Source: Mesorhizobium sp.
GTDB taxonomy: Bacteria; Pseudomonadota; Alphaproteobacteria; Rhizobiales; Rhizobiaceae
NCBI GenBank assembly: GCA_004017275.1
Contig: SAKE01000001.1
Location: 862,310-926,309, forward strand
Reading direction: 5' to 3'
DNA length: 64,000 bases
Shown: in pieces, positions 45,129 through 53,565 of the stretch
Numbering within the stretch: position 1 is the first letter of the stretch
Layout: each line of letters starts with the position of its first letter
The notes under the pieces: generated by a model
What the model was told of the DNA's origin: nothing
What the model saw: the letters and a program-made list of their open reading frames with translations, nothing else
Database searches by the model: none
Made by a program: the position numbers and the translations under genes

Positions 45129-46808
45129 ATGAGCGACATCGAACGCGAAAGCATGGAATTCGACGTGGTTGTCGTCGGCGCCGGACCGGCAGGCCTCGCT
45201 GCCGCCATCCGTCTCAAGCAGGTCAATCCCGAGCTCTCGGTTGTCGTCCTGGAAAAGGGCGGCGAAGTCGGCGCCCATATCCTCTCCGGCGCCGTCGTCG
45301 ATCCGATCGGCATCGACCGGCTTTTGCCGGGCTGGCGCGACGAAGAAGGCCATCCTTTCAAGACGCCGGTCACCGCGGACCACTTCCTCGTCCTTGGCCC
45401 TGCCGGCTCGTTCCGCCTGCCCAACTTCCTGATGCCGCCGCTGATGAACAATCACGGCAACTACATCGTCTCGCTTGGCAATGTCTGCCGCTGGCTGGCG
45501 ACCAAGGCCGAAGCGCTCGGCGTCGAGATCTATCCGGGCTTTGCCGCGGCCGGCCTGCTCTACAATGAGGAAGGCGCCGTCACCGGTGTCGTCACCGGCG
45601 ACATGGGCGTCGAGAAGGACGGCACGCACGGCCCGGGCTTCGCACCCGGCATGGCGCTGATGGGCAAGTATGTGCTGATCGGCGAGGGCGCGCGCGGCTC
45701 GCTCGCCAAGCAATTGATCGCCAGATACAAGCTTTCCGATGGCCGCGAACCGGGCAAATACGGCATTGGCCTGAAGGAACTCTGGCAGGTCAAGCCGGAG
45801 AACCATCGGCCGGGCTTGGTCCAGCATTCTTTCGGCTGGCCGCTCGACCTGAAGACCGGCGGCGGCTCGTTCCTCTACCACCTCGAGGACAATCAGGTGG
45901 CGGTCGGCTTCGTCCTCCATCTCAACTACAAGAACCCATATCTGTCGCCGTTCGAGGAATTCCAGCGCTTCAAGACCCATCCGGCAATCCGCGGCACCTT
46001 CGAGGGCGCCAAGCGGCTGGGCTACGGCGCGCGCGCCATCACCGAAGGCGGCTGGCAGTCGGTGCCGAAACTGTCCTTCCCCGGTGGTGCGCTGATGGGC
46101 TGTGCGGCGGGCTTCGTCAACGTGCCGCGCATCAAGGGCTCTCACAATGCGGTGCTGTCCGGCATGCTGGCGGCCGAGCATGTCGCCGAGGCGATCGGCA
46201 CCGGGCGCGCCAATGATGAACTCACTTCCTATGAGGAAGCCTGGCGCGCGACCGACATCGGCAAGGATTTGAAGAAGGTGCGCAACGTCAAGCCGCTGTG
46301 GTCGCGCTTCGGCACCATCGTCGGTGTCGGTCTCGGCGGCCTCGACATGTGGGTGAACACGCTGTTCGGTGTCTCGCCTTTCGGCACGCTGAAGCATGGC
46401 AAGGCCGACTTCGCAACGCTCGAGCCTGCCGCCCGGCACGAGAAGATCGACTATCCGAAGCCCGATGGCGTGCTGACCTTCGACCGGCTGTCCTCGGTGT
46501 TCCTGTCAAACACCAATCATGAAGAAAACGAGCCGGTCCACTTGCTTGTCGGCGACATGGAGTTGCAGAAGCGTTCCGAACACGATGTCTTTGCCGGACC
46601 ATCGACGCGCTACTGTCCGGCCGGTGTCTATGAATGGGTCGACAAGGACGGCAACGCCGCCGCCGATCCCTCAGCCAAGGACGTGCGCTTCGTCATCAAC
46701 GCGCAGAACTGCGTCCACTGCAAGACATGCGACATCAAGGATCCGAACCAGAACATCAACTGGGTGCCGCCGCAAGGCGGCGAAGGCCCGGTTTACCAGG
46801 GCATGTGA
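45129..46808 (+). CDS. Electron transfer flavoprotein:ubiquinone oxidoreductase
   Basis: 559 residues. FAD-binding Rossmann motif VVVGAGPAGLAAAIR at the N-terminus, a ubiquinone-binding helical region, and a C-terminal 4Fe-4S domain with CVHCKTC and the last cysteine in NAQNC. It takes electrons from reduced ETF (fed by acyl-CoA dehydrogenases such as Ivd at 58342) to membrane ubiquinone. The start is ATG at 45129 with GGAGGGG upstream. Single gene, divergent from a secreted protein; ETF subunits are not in the window. Confidence 0.95.
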   Translation: MSDIERESMEFDVVVVGAGPAGLAAAIRLKQVNPELSVVVLEKGGEVGAHILSGAVVDPIGIDRLLPGWRDEEGHPFKTPVTADHFLVLGPAGSFRLPNFLMPPLMNNHGNYIVSLGNVCRWLATKAEALGVEIYPGFAAAGLLYNEEGAVTGVVTGDMGVEKDGTHGPGFAPGMALMGKYVLIGEGARGSLAKQLIARYKLSDGREPGKYGIGLKELWQVKPENHRPGLVQHSFGWPLDLKTGGGSFLYHLEDNQVAVGFVLHLNYKNPYLSPFEEFQRFKTHPAIRGTFEGAKRLGYGARAITEGGWQSVPKLSFPGGALMGCAAGFVNVPRIKGSHNAVLSGMLAAEHVAEAIGTGRANDELTSYEEAWRATDIGKDLKKVRNVKPLWSRFGTIVGVGLGGLDMWVNTLFGVSPFGTLKHGKADFATLEPAARHEKIDYPKPDGVLTFDRLSSVFLSNTNHEENEPVHLLVGDMELQKRSEHDVFAGPSTRYCPAGVYEWVDKDGNAAADPSAKDVRFVINAQNCVHCKTCDIKDPNQNINWVPPQGGEGPVYQGM

Positions 46809-46942
46809 GCCAGAGCCGAGCCGGCCGTCGCGGCCGCCGCATGCAAAATCCCGGCGATGGTCTATCGAGCACGTGAAATATTAGAACTGTTGAAACTGCC
46901 GCGCGCTTATGGTTCCATTCCCTGACGATACGGAGATGGCCA

Positions 46943-47542
46943 ATGCGTCTGGCGGTTCTGGCATGCCTTGGGGCGATCGGTGCGGTGTGCGGTTCCGCTC
47001 CAGCGGCCTCGGCCGGCACCAGGGTGCTGGTCATGACGCGGACCTATGACATCACCGGGACCACAGGCCTGGCGCTGATGCAGGCGATGGACCACAAGGG
47101 GCCGAAGCACGGCTTCATGACGCACGCCATCGCGCTGACCGGCTACACAGTGGATTGGGACCTTGATGCCGGCCAGGACAATGGCGTCTGCCGCATGCGG
47201 CGCGCCAACGGCACGCTCAATCTCTTCTATACGTTTCCGCGTGTAGCCTCGACCGCCACGCCGGCGCTCCGGAAGCGCTGGACACGGTTCTTCGCCGGCG
47301 TACGCGCTCATGAAGAAACCCACGGCCGCATCGCCAGGGAGATGATGCGCGCTACGGAAAGATCGATCTCCGGCCTCAGGATTGCCGACGATCGGTCTTG
47401 CTACAAGACACGCCGCGAGGCACAGCGGCGTATCAAGGCCACCTATGCCGCATTTGAGGCGAAGCAGCTCGCTTTCGACGCTCGCGAGCATCGCGACGGC
47501 GGCCGCGTCGAGCATCTCGTCACCGCTTTGATCAAGCCTTGA
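46943..47542 (+). CDS. DUF922 secreted putative zinc protease
   Basis: 199 residues. A signal peptide (LAVLACLGAIGAVCGSAPAASA, cleavage about residue 24) is followed by a DUF922 domain with the metalloprotease-type motif HEETH near residues 130-134 and a distal acidic helix. DUF922 proteins are annotated as zinc-dependent proteases from this motif; activity is not demonstrated to my knowledge. Good GGAG site before the ATG. It probably acts in the periplasm. Confidence 0.8.
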   Translation: MRLAVLACLGAIGAVCGSAPAASAGTRVLVMTRTYDITGTTGLALMQAMDHKGPKHGFMTHAIALTGYTVDWDLDAGQDNGVCRMRRANGTLNLFYTFPRVASTATPALRKRWTRFFAGVRAHEETHGRIAREMMRATERSISGLRIADDRSCYKTRREAQRRIKATYAAFEAKQLAFDAREHRDGGRVEHLVTALIKP

Positions 47543-47546
47543 TCTT

Positions 47547-48593
47547 TTAGCCTGGCGTCCTGCCGGTCTGGGCTATCGCCGCGGTCGCGGTTTCATGCTC
47601 GTCGACCGGCTTCTGTCGTTCCAGCCTGAGCGAGAACTCGACTATGACCGGTAGGTGATCCGAGCCGGTGTCTTCCAGCCGTGTGGCGGAATGGATGGTC
47701 ACGCCGCCCTTGCTGAAAACCTGGTCGATCGGCAGGCCGGCGAAGCGCCGAAGGAAGTCCGGCAGCTTGATATGGACCCAGGTCGGACCGGCGGACGGCA
47801 TGACGGTCAGCCCGCCGAGCGAGGCGACACGCCGCACGGCGGCACTCCACGGCACGGCGTTGCAGTCTCCCGCCATGATCGCCGTCTCGCCGAGCGCGGA
47901 AAGCGATTCCGTCAGCTCGCCGATTTGCCAATATTGTTCGCGAGGCCACGGCCAGCTGAGATGGATCGCGGCGACATCGACATCGATGCCGCCGAAGTCG
48001 ACGGTCGCTGTCGCCATGGCGCCGCGCCGTTCGCAACGTGCCTCGGTGCCGGCGGCAAAGGGCCGCCGCGAGAGCAGCGCGACGCCGAATATGCCATTGG
48101 GATACGGGCACAGGATCCGGTACGGATAAGCGCTGTTGATATAGCCAAGCTCGGTCGTCCACATCGCGGACACCTCGTCGAGGGTGATCACGTCGGGGTT
48201 GGTCCGGCCGATCAGCGATAGCACCTTCTTGGGCGTTGGATTGTCGTAGCGCAGGTTCATCTGCAGCAGCTTGTAAACCGCGCGGTCTTCGTTCTTGCCT
48301 TCATAGGCAGCCTGGACCGGCCACAGGCGGGAGAAGGACAGCGCATCGGAAGTGGTGGCCAAGGCCGCTACGGCAAAAAGCAGTGCCACGGTCGCTTGCA
48401 GGCGAAACGTCGTGGCCAGCAGGGGCAGCGCACAAAGCGCCATCAACACGGCAAGATGGACGCGGAAATGCGAGAAGGAATCGAAGGCCGGATGCAGCGT
48501 TCCGAAGAACCCGGCCACCAGCGCGATCGAACAGGCGAGCATTGCCAGGAATGCAACCGACATCAGCAATGTCCCGAAGCTCGCTCTCGCCAT
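47547..48593 (-). CDS. Membrane-anchored endonuclease/exonuclease/phosphatase family protein
   Basis: 348 residues. Three N-terminal membrane segments (about 8-28, 42-60 and 66-86) precede an EEP catalytic domain with LLQMNLRYDNPTP (metal Asn), DVITLDEVSAMW (metal Glu), AGDCNAVPWS (Asp-x-Asn) and GSDHLPVIVEF (catalytic Asp-His). The fold covers nucleases and phospholipid or sugar phosphatases; the membrane anchor favours a periplasmic lipid or nucleotide substrate (inference). It lies tail-to-tail with the DUF922 gene. Confidence 0.85.
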   Translation of the reverse strand: MARASFGTLLMSVAFLAMLACSIALVAGFFGTLHPAFDSFSHFRVHLAVLMALCALPLLATTFRLQATVALLFAVAALATTSDALSFSRLWPVQAAYEGKNEDRAVYKLLQMNLRYDNPTPKKVLSLIGRTNPDVITLDEVSAMWTTELGYINSAYPYRILCPYPNGIFGVALLSRRPFAAGTEARCERRGAMATATVDFGGIDVDVAAIHLSWPWPREQYWQIGELTESLSALGETAIMAGDCNAVPWSAAVRRVASLGGLTVMPSAGPTWVHIKLPDFLRRFAGLPIDQVFSKGGVTIHSATRLEDTGSDHLPVIVEFSLRLERQKPVDEHETATAAIAQTGRTPG

Positions 48594-48664
48594 ACAGCCT
48601 GCTTATCGGCAGAAATGCGGCCCAATCAAGATGACGAAATGCCCACGAGGTGCGTGGAACCGGC

Positions 48665-50170
48665 CTACTGGAACGCCGTCTCTGAAAAACTTCTGAGCTT
48701 GCGCGAATGCAGCCGCTCCATCGGCATTTCCGCAAGCTTCTCCATCGCCCTGATGCCGATTGTCAGGTGCTGCGCCACCTGGCGTTTGTAGAATTCGGTC
48801 GCCATGCCGGGCAGCTTCAACTCGCCATGCAGCGGTTTGTCCGAAACGCACAGCAGCGTGCCGTAGGGCACGCGGAAGCGGAAGCCGTTGGCCGCGATGG
48901 TCGCCGATTCCATGTCGAGCGCGATGGCGCGTGACTGCGACAGACGCTGCACCGGGCCGCGTTGGTCGCGCAATTCCCAGTTACGGTTGTCGATGGTGGC
49001 GACGGTGCCTGTACGCATGATGCGCTTCAAGTCGTAGCCGGACAGGCCGGTGACTTCGGCAACGGCTTCCTGCAACGCCACCTGGATTTCGGCCAGTGGC
49101 GGGATCGGCACCCAGACCGGGAGATCGTCGTCCAGCACGTGGTCCTCGCGCACATAGGCATGCGCCAGCACATAGTCGCCCAGCGCCTGGGTATTGCGCA
49201 GTCCGGCACAGTGGCCGAGCATCACCCAGGCATGTGGCCTGAGCACGGCGATGTGGTCGGTGATGGTCTTGGCGTTGGAAGGCCCGACGCCGATATTGAC
49301 CATGGTGATGCCGCCATGTCCGGGCTTCTTCAGGTGATAGGCCGGCATCTGCGGCAGGCGCAGCGGCGCGACGCCTTCGCGGGGCATGCTTTGCCCAACC
49401 CTGGTGACGACATTGCCTGGCTCGACGAACTCGGTGTACTCGCCGCCGCCATTGGCCATCAGGTCGCGGGCGCGGGCGACGAACTCGTCGATGTAGAACT
49501 GGTAGTTGGTGAACAGCACGAAGTTCTGGAAATGCTGCGGCGTGGTCGCCGTATAGTGCGATAGGCGATGCAGCGAATAGTCGATGCGCTGCGCCGTGAA
49601 GGGCGCCAGCGGCCTGGGTTCGCCAAAGGCAACTTCGAAGGTGCCGTTGGCGATCTGGTCGTCGGTGCCGTCGAGATCCGGCACATCGAACAGGTCGCGG
49701 ATCGGCCGCTTGATGCGCTCGGCCGCCGCGCCGTCGACATGAGTGCCTTCGAGAAAGGCGAAATGCAGCGGGATGGGGGTGGTCGATTCCGAGACGGTGA
49801 CCGCAACCCCATGATTGCGCATGATCAGGCGCAACTGCTCGACAAGATAGTTTTCGAACAGATCCGGCTGGGTGACTGTGGTGGAAAAATGCCCCGGCGT
49901 CGGCATATGGCCATAGGCCTGGCGCGAGTCGATCTGGGTGAACGACGTGGTGGTGACGCCGATCTCCGGGTAGAAGGCCCGGTAGCGCTTGCCATTGTCG
50001 CCGCCCGCTGCCGCCAGTGCTGCAAAGGAGTCGCGCAGGAACCTGGTGTTGCGATCGTAAAGCGTCTGCAGTGCCGCAACGGCCTTTTCGGCGCTGTCGA
50101 AGCTTTTCCGGCCAAAAGGCTCCGGCATAACGACAGATTCGATGGCTTGTGGGTAGATTCGCTTTTCCAT
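48665..50170 (-). CDS. amn: AMP nucleosidase
   Basis: 501 residues, the usual length. The C-terminal phosphorylase-like domain contains GHCAGLRN, VPIPPLAEIQ, and ALDMESATIAANG (the ribose-binding Met-Glu segment of the nucleosidase superfamily); the N-terminal domain is regulatory. It hydrolyses AMP to adenine and ribose 5-phosphate. It is a single gene; small secreted ORFs follow in the same direction upstream of it. Confidence 0.93.
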   Translation of the reverse strand: MEKRIYPQAIESVVMPEPFGRKSFDSAEKAVAALQTLYDRNTRFLRDSFAALAAAGGDNGKRYRAFYPEIGVTTTSFTQIDSRQAYGHMPTPGHFSTTVTQPDLFENYLVEQLRLIMRNHGVAVTVSESTTPIPLHFAFLEGTHVDGAAAERIKRPIRDLFDVPDLDGTDDQIANGTFEVAFGEPRPLAPFTAQRIDYSLHRLSHYTATTPQHFQNFVLFTNYQFYIDEFVARARDLMANGGGEYTEFVEPGNVVTRVGQSMPREGVAPLRLPQMPAYHLKKPGHGGITMVNIGVGPSNAKTITDHIAVLRPHAWVMLGHCAGLRNTQALGDYVLAHAYVREDHVLDDDLPVWVPIPPLAEIQVALQEAVAEVTGLSGYDLKRIMRTGTVATIDNRNWELRDQRGPVQRLSQSRAIALDMESATIAANGFRFRVPYGTLLCVSDKPLHGELKLPGMATEFYKRQVAQHLTIGIRAMEKLAEMPMERLHSRKLRSFSETAFQ

Positions 50171-50236
50171 GGCTCAATATAGAGACTTGGATCGGCACTT
50201 GGGAGGGGTGTCGCGACCGAAGGCCGTCGTTTTCTT

Positions 50237-50431
50237 TTATCCGCGCTGCAAGCTGACCAAGAGCACAAAGCCGACGCCGGACTTCTTCAAAGCCGGTGCG
50301 TCGATCGTCGAGCCGGCGTCAGTGCGCATCATCGGCACGGCCAGAACCGGCGCAGCCAGAACCGTCAGGATAAGCGCCGCCCGCGGCAGAAGCCGAAGGG
50401 TCTTGAGAGCGTTGGCGGCGATGCGGTTCAT
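50237..50431 (-). CDS. Small putative secreted protein, 64 aa
   Basis: Begins MNRIAANALKTLRLLPRAAL and has a signal-type hydrophobic core (ALILTVLAAPVLA) with a likely cleavage near residue 31, leaving about 33 residues. The ribosome binding site is weak. It follows the 52-codon ORF at 50471 by 39 bp on the same strand, so the two may form a unit. No family recognised; may not be expressed. Confidence 0.4.
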   Translation of the reverse strand: MNRIAANALKTLRLLPRAALILTVLAAPVLAVPMMRTDAGSTIDAPALKKSGVGFVLLVSLQRG

Positions 50432-50470
50432 GGTGTTTCAGCTTTTCTATTGGAGGCTTGGTTTCTTTGT

Positions 50471-50629
50471 TCAGTTGCGAAGATGGGTGGGGCAGGCGAG
50501 GCGGCAGGTTCTGGAACTGGCTTCGTCCCAGGCGCGGGCAGGACGGCCCGCTTCGGCGACGAGGATGGCGAAGAACATTCCGAAAAGGCTCACCAGCAGG
50601 CAGACGATGGTGAAACGGCGAGCAAGCAT
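50471..50629 (-). CDS. Small membrane or secreted protein, 52 aa
   Basis: A short ORF with an excellent ribosome binding site (AAGGAGA, nine bases before the ATG). The product begins MLARRFTIVCLLVSLFGMFF, a signal-type or membrane segment, and ends with a Cys-containing tail (SRTCRLACPTHLRN). No family recognised. Size, RBS and N-terminal hydrophobicity favour a real gene; it is easily missed because of its length. Confidence 0.55.
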   Translation of the reverse strand: MLARRFTIVCLLVSLFGMFFAILVAEAGRPARAWDEASSRTCRLACPTHLRN

Positions 50630-50799
50630 TGGTCGTGTCTCCTTCAACACGCCGGAGAATGCCTCGACGCAACTGAACCGGCTCTGATGCCGGCGTTCAT
50701 CTGCGGTTCAAATTGATTGAGAGGATTTTGCCGGCGCCGGCGTCGGTTTCGGCGACGCTGCATGAGGCCAACGAGGCGCGGGCGCCTGCAAAAACGAAA

Positions 50800-50821
50800 A
50801 CGGGACCCGTCGGGGCCCCGT
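50800..50821 (-). terminator. GC-rich hairpin terminator after the DUF2147 gene
   Basis: ACGGGACCC (50800-50808) pairs, with one mismatch, with GGGCCCCGT (50813-50821). On the minus strand the stem is followed by CGTTTTCGTTTTTG. It lies 24 bp past the DUF2147 stop. Confidence 0.65.
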
Positions 50822-50845
50822 CATCATGTCACAAGGGACGGCCGA

Positions 50846-51187
50846 TCAGAGCTTGTGCCAGGTCTGGCTCTTGCAGATCAGCCCGCCAAGCACGCAGCCG
50901 CTCATCTTGAGCGAGGCGCCCGACAATGTCGCCTTGCCCGAATAGGTCTTGTCGTTTGCCGGATCGGTGATGTTGCCGGCATATTTGTTGTCGCCTGTCG
51001 CCTTGAGCGAGCCGATGGTCTTGCCGGCATATTTGCCGGTCTTCAGCGTGATGGAAAACGAGCCGCCGCCAGCAATGGCTGCCGTTTCGCCGGCCTGGGT
51101 CTTCCAATTGCCTTCGATCGGATCGGCCCATGCCGCACCCGCCATGATCAACGTGGCCGCAAGGGCCAGGCTCATTTTTCGAAACAT
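50846..51187 (-). CDS. DUF2147 family secreted protein
   Basis: 113 residues. Signal peptide ALAATLIMAGAAWA (cleavage about residue 22), then the beta-barrel-like DUF2147 fold starting DPIEGNWKTQAGETA, with GKYAGKTIGSLKATG and a C-terminal Cys pair (SGCVLGGLICKSQTW). The start at 51187 has GGGAGGAAG upstream; a longer frame to 51421 would cross the operator-like palindrome. It is probably periplasmic; the family is of unknown function. Followed by a terminator. Confidence 0.8.
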   Translation of the reverse strand: MFRKMSLALAATLIMAGAAWADPIEGNWKTQAGETAAIAGGGSFSITLKTGKYAGKTIGSLKATGDNKYAGNITDPANDKTYSGKATLSGASLKMSGCVLGGLICKSQTWHKL

Positions 51188-51238
51188 GTCTTCCTCCCTG
51201 TGGATGTCCGGCCGAATGCTCCGCCTCGCCGGTCTGCC

Positions 51239-51256
51239 GCTTACGCAAACGTAAGC
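51239..51256. promoter_or_regulatory. Perfect 18-bp palindrome upstream of the DUF2147 gene
   Basis: GCTTACG-CAAA-CGTAAGC, 52 bp before the start codon. The TTACG...CGTAA core resembles operators of MerR- and TetR-type regulators. Regulator unknown. Confidence 0.5.
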
Positions 51257-51636
51257 TAATCCAGCTCCCGGCAAAACAAAAGCGGTGCCGTAGCGGAAGA
51301 CTTTTGGATTTTGAAGGCGCCCGAATGCGCCTCGCCGATGAGGAAATGAAACGATCGGCATGTTGCCTTTGGTTTCCGTGGTTAGCAGAGTCTTGCTTTC
51401 CTCGTTTGAAATTTTCGTCAAATTTGACGCAAGCAGGCCGAATTGCTGACTTTGTATCCTTAACGAATTTCCGCGTTTACCTCTTGTTTTAGCTTTGTTT
51501 TCCTCAAATTAAGCACGCCATTTAACGACGGATTCAAGCCTGCACGGCATTCTCGAAAGCATCGGAAGAGCAGCCAGCAAGGACGAAAGAAGGCAGCTCT
51601 CGGGAGCCTGACAGGGGCCGGAAACAGGGGATTGAA
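51257..51636. other. AT-rich intergenic region with a 14-bp palindrome
   Basis: 380 bp without a convincing gene between the DUF2147 and Sel1-like genes, clearly lower in GC than its surroundings from about 51400 to 51540. It contains the perfect palindrome CGTCAAATTTGACG (51416-51429) and runs such as CCTCTTGTTTTAGC. It probably holds the promoter for 51637. Confidence 0.55.
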
Positions 51637-51903
51637 ATGGCACGTTTTGAAATGCTTGAAGCAGGTTTCGGCGCCATGGGGGCAACTGCCCAGGCCGACA
51701 TTCTTTTCGAACTGGGCATGATGTATGCGACCGGCCGCGATTGCGAGACCGATGTCGTTGCCGCCCACAAATGGTTCAACATCGCCGCGATCAAGGGCTC
51801 GGCCCGCGCCGCGGAACTGCGCTCCGAACTGTCGGCGGCCATGTCGAAGGTCGAGATCGCCAAGGCGCTTCGCGAAGCCCGCGAATGGATGACCATGCAC
51901 TGA
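51637..51903 (+). CDS. Small Sel1-repeat protein
   Basis: 88 residues with one Sel1/TPR-like unit (FELGMMYATGRDCETDVVAAHKWFNIAA, given here as the pattern of paired helices) and a helical C-terminus (KVEIAKALREAREWM). No signal peptide. Such short Sel1 proteins are widespread in rhizobia as protein-binding modules; the partner is unknown. Start ATG at 51637, downstream of an AT-rich regulatory region. Confidence 0.75.
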   Translation: MARFEMLEAGFGAMGATAQADILFELGMMYATGRDCETDVVAAHKWFNIAAIKGSARAAELRSELSAAMSKVEIAKALREAREWMTMH

Positions 51904-52014
51904 AATCTGCCAATCGCAGAAAGCCTATCGAAGACAGGGAAGCTCCGGGATCAAGGCTGCACAGACGGCCAGACCCGGTACAATAGAAGGCCGCGCAAGA
52001 CGGTCGACGATCTG

Positions 52015-52069
52015 GAGCGTGATCCGGTTTTCCGGACTAACGGTAACCGTTTGTCCGGAGGTCATGCTC
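52015..52069. repeat. Palindromic intergenic element, copy 3
   Basis: GAGCGTGATC (52015-52024) and GTCATGCTC (52061-52069) are imperfect outer arms; TCCGGAC (52031-52037) and GTCCGGA (52053-52059) are perfect inner arms; ACGGT-A-ACCGT sits in the centre. Similar in plan to 28893-28938. Confidence 0.7.
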
Positions 52070-52173
52070 TGAAGAAAGAGAACGCGGCAGGCCGCAGTGC
52101 CCAGTCGCGCACAATACGGGGAAGGCGAGCGGGATTCTTGGGTGCGGGGGCGCCTGGAGATTGCTCGACGGAC

Positions 52174-52216
52174 AAAAAAGCCACGACCGGCCGGAACAGG
52201 CTGGCGTGGCTTTTTT
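52174..52216. terminator. Strong bidirectional hairpin terminator
   Basis: AAAAAAGCCACG (52174-52185) pairs with CGTGGCTTTTTT (52205-52216). T-runs follow on both strands. It would end transcripts from the Sel1-like gene before the binding-protein gene. Confidence 0.75.
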
Positions 52217-52353
52217 GCGTGGATGACGCCTTGCAGGCCCAATCGAGTGCCGCCAATGCGCCTAGACAGGCCCAATGAAGGGTGAAATTGTCCCGCCTCT
52301 CTGGAAGAAGCGCGGCCGGGGCGGCCGCGCGTGAGTGGAGGAGTTCTACCATC

Positions 52354-53475
52354 ATGAAAAAATTGAGTATTTTGAACGCGGCCATATTCGGCCTGATGAT
52401 GAGCACGCCGGTCGCATTCGCCGACGACATCACCTTTGCGGTGATCGGCCCGATGACCGGACAGCTCGCCACCATCGGCGATCAGTTCAAGCAGGGCGCA
52501 CAGGCCGCTGCCGACGCGATCAACGCCGCTGGCGGCGTCAACGGGTCGATGATCAAGCTCGATATCGAAGACGACCAGTGCGATCCCAAGCAGGCCGTGT
52601 CGGTTGCCAATCGCGTCGTCGCCGACGGCGTCAAGTTCATCGACGGCCATGCTTGCTCCGGCTCCAGCATTCCGGCCTCGGCCGTCTATGCCGAAGCCGG
52701 CGCCCTGATGATGAGCCCGGCCTCGTCAAACCCAGTGCTGACCGACGCGGCGGCCAAGGCCGGCTGGCCGACGATCATGCGCCTTTATACGCGTGACGAT
52801 GCGCAGGGCGCTTTCATCGGCCCGTGGATCGCCAAGAAGTTCGCCGGCAAGAATGTCGTCGTCCTGCATGACAAGAGCGCCTACGGGCAGGGCGTGGCCG
52901 ACGCCGTCAGGGCAACGATGAATGCCGGCGGCCTCAAGGAGGTCTATTATGACGGCATCAACGCTGGCGAGAAGGACTATTCGGCTCTCGTCACCAAGCT
53001 CAAGGATCTGAAGGCCGACGTCGTTTATTTCGGCGGCTACCATCCTGAAGCTGGCCTGATCCTGCGCCAGTCGGCGGAACAGAACCTGAAGTTCCAGCTT
53101 ATCATGCCGGACTCCATCGCATCGCCGGAATTCTGGCAGGTTGCCGGCCCGGCCGGCGAAGGCACCATGTTCGTCTTCCCGTCGGATCCCCAGGCAAAGC
53201 CGGAAGCCAAGGCAGCCGTCGAGAAGATCAAGGCAGGTGGTTTCGTGCCGGAGGGCTTCACGCTGTTCTCCTACGCCACTATCCAGGCTTTCGCTGAAGG
53301 CATTAAGCGCGCAGGCAGCGACGATCCGGCCAAGGTTGCCGAAGCGTTGAAGAATGGTACCGCGATCAGCACCGTCGTCGGCGATGTCACCTTCGATGAG
53401 AAGGGCGATCTGAAAAATGCCAGCTACGACATCAACCAATGGCACGACGGCAAATACGCGCCGATCGCGCAGTAA
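52354..53475 (+). CDS. Branched-chain amino-acid type ABC substrate-binding protein
   Basis: 373 residues. A signal peptide (FGLMMSTPVAFA, cleavage about residue 23) is followed by a type 1 periplasmic-binding fold of the Leu/Ile/Val family: DDITFAVIGPMTGQLATIG, VDGHACSGSS, and ASSNPVLTD in the ligand cleft. The start ATG at 52354 follows GGAGGAG. Permeases and ATPases are not adjacent. It is convergent with the leucine degradation cluster. Ligand is probably a branched-chain amino acid, but the fold also binds other amino acids and amides. Confidence 0.9.
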   Translation: MKKLSILNAAIFGLMMSTPVAFADDITFAVIGPMTGQLATIGDQFKQGAQAAADAINAAGGVNGSMIKLDIEDDQCDPKQAVSVANRVVADGVKFIDGHACSGSSIPASAVYAEAGALMMSPASSNPVLTDAAAKAGWPTIMRLYTRDDAQGAFIGPWIAKKFAGKNVVVLHDKSAYGQGVADAVRATMNAGGLKEVYYDGINAGEKDYSALVTKLKDLKADVVYFGGYHPEAGLILRQSAEQNLKFQLIMPDSIASPEFWQVAGPAGEGTMFVFPSDPQAKPEAKAAVEKIKAGGFVPEGFTLFSYATIQAFAEGIKRAGSDDPAKVAEALKNGTAISTVVGDVTFDEKGDLKNASYDINQWHDGKYAPIAQ

Positions 53476-53505
53476 TCACCACCCTGGCGACTGGGTAGCG
53501 TGAAG

Positions 53506-53533
53506 AAATGGCCGGGCTCGCCCCGGCCATTTT
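53506..53533 (+). terminator. Rho-independent terminator after the binding-protein gene
   Basis: AAATGGCCGGG (53506-53516) pairs with CCCGGCCATTT (53522-53532), followed by TTTGC. It lies 31 bp past the stop, between convergent genes, and could serve both. Confidence 0.8.
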
Positions 53534-53565
53534 GCTGTTTGGCCTGTCGTCTGCCTTTCGAGCCG

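Larger units (their letters stand above)
51904..52353. other. Intergenic region with palindromic element and terminator
   Basis: 450 bp between the Sel1-like and binding-protein genes. It holds a palindromic element (52015-52069), a strong two-way hairpin terminator (52174-52216), and the leader of the binding-protein gene with TGGAGGAG before the start. No further gene seen. Confidence 0.6.

Noticed and set aside
50450..50716. Plus-strand frame opposite the 52-codon ORF
   Set aside because: Gly/Ala/Glu low-complexity frame without RBS.
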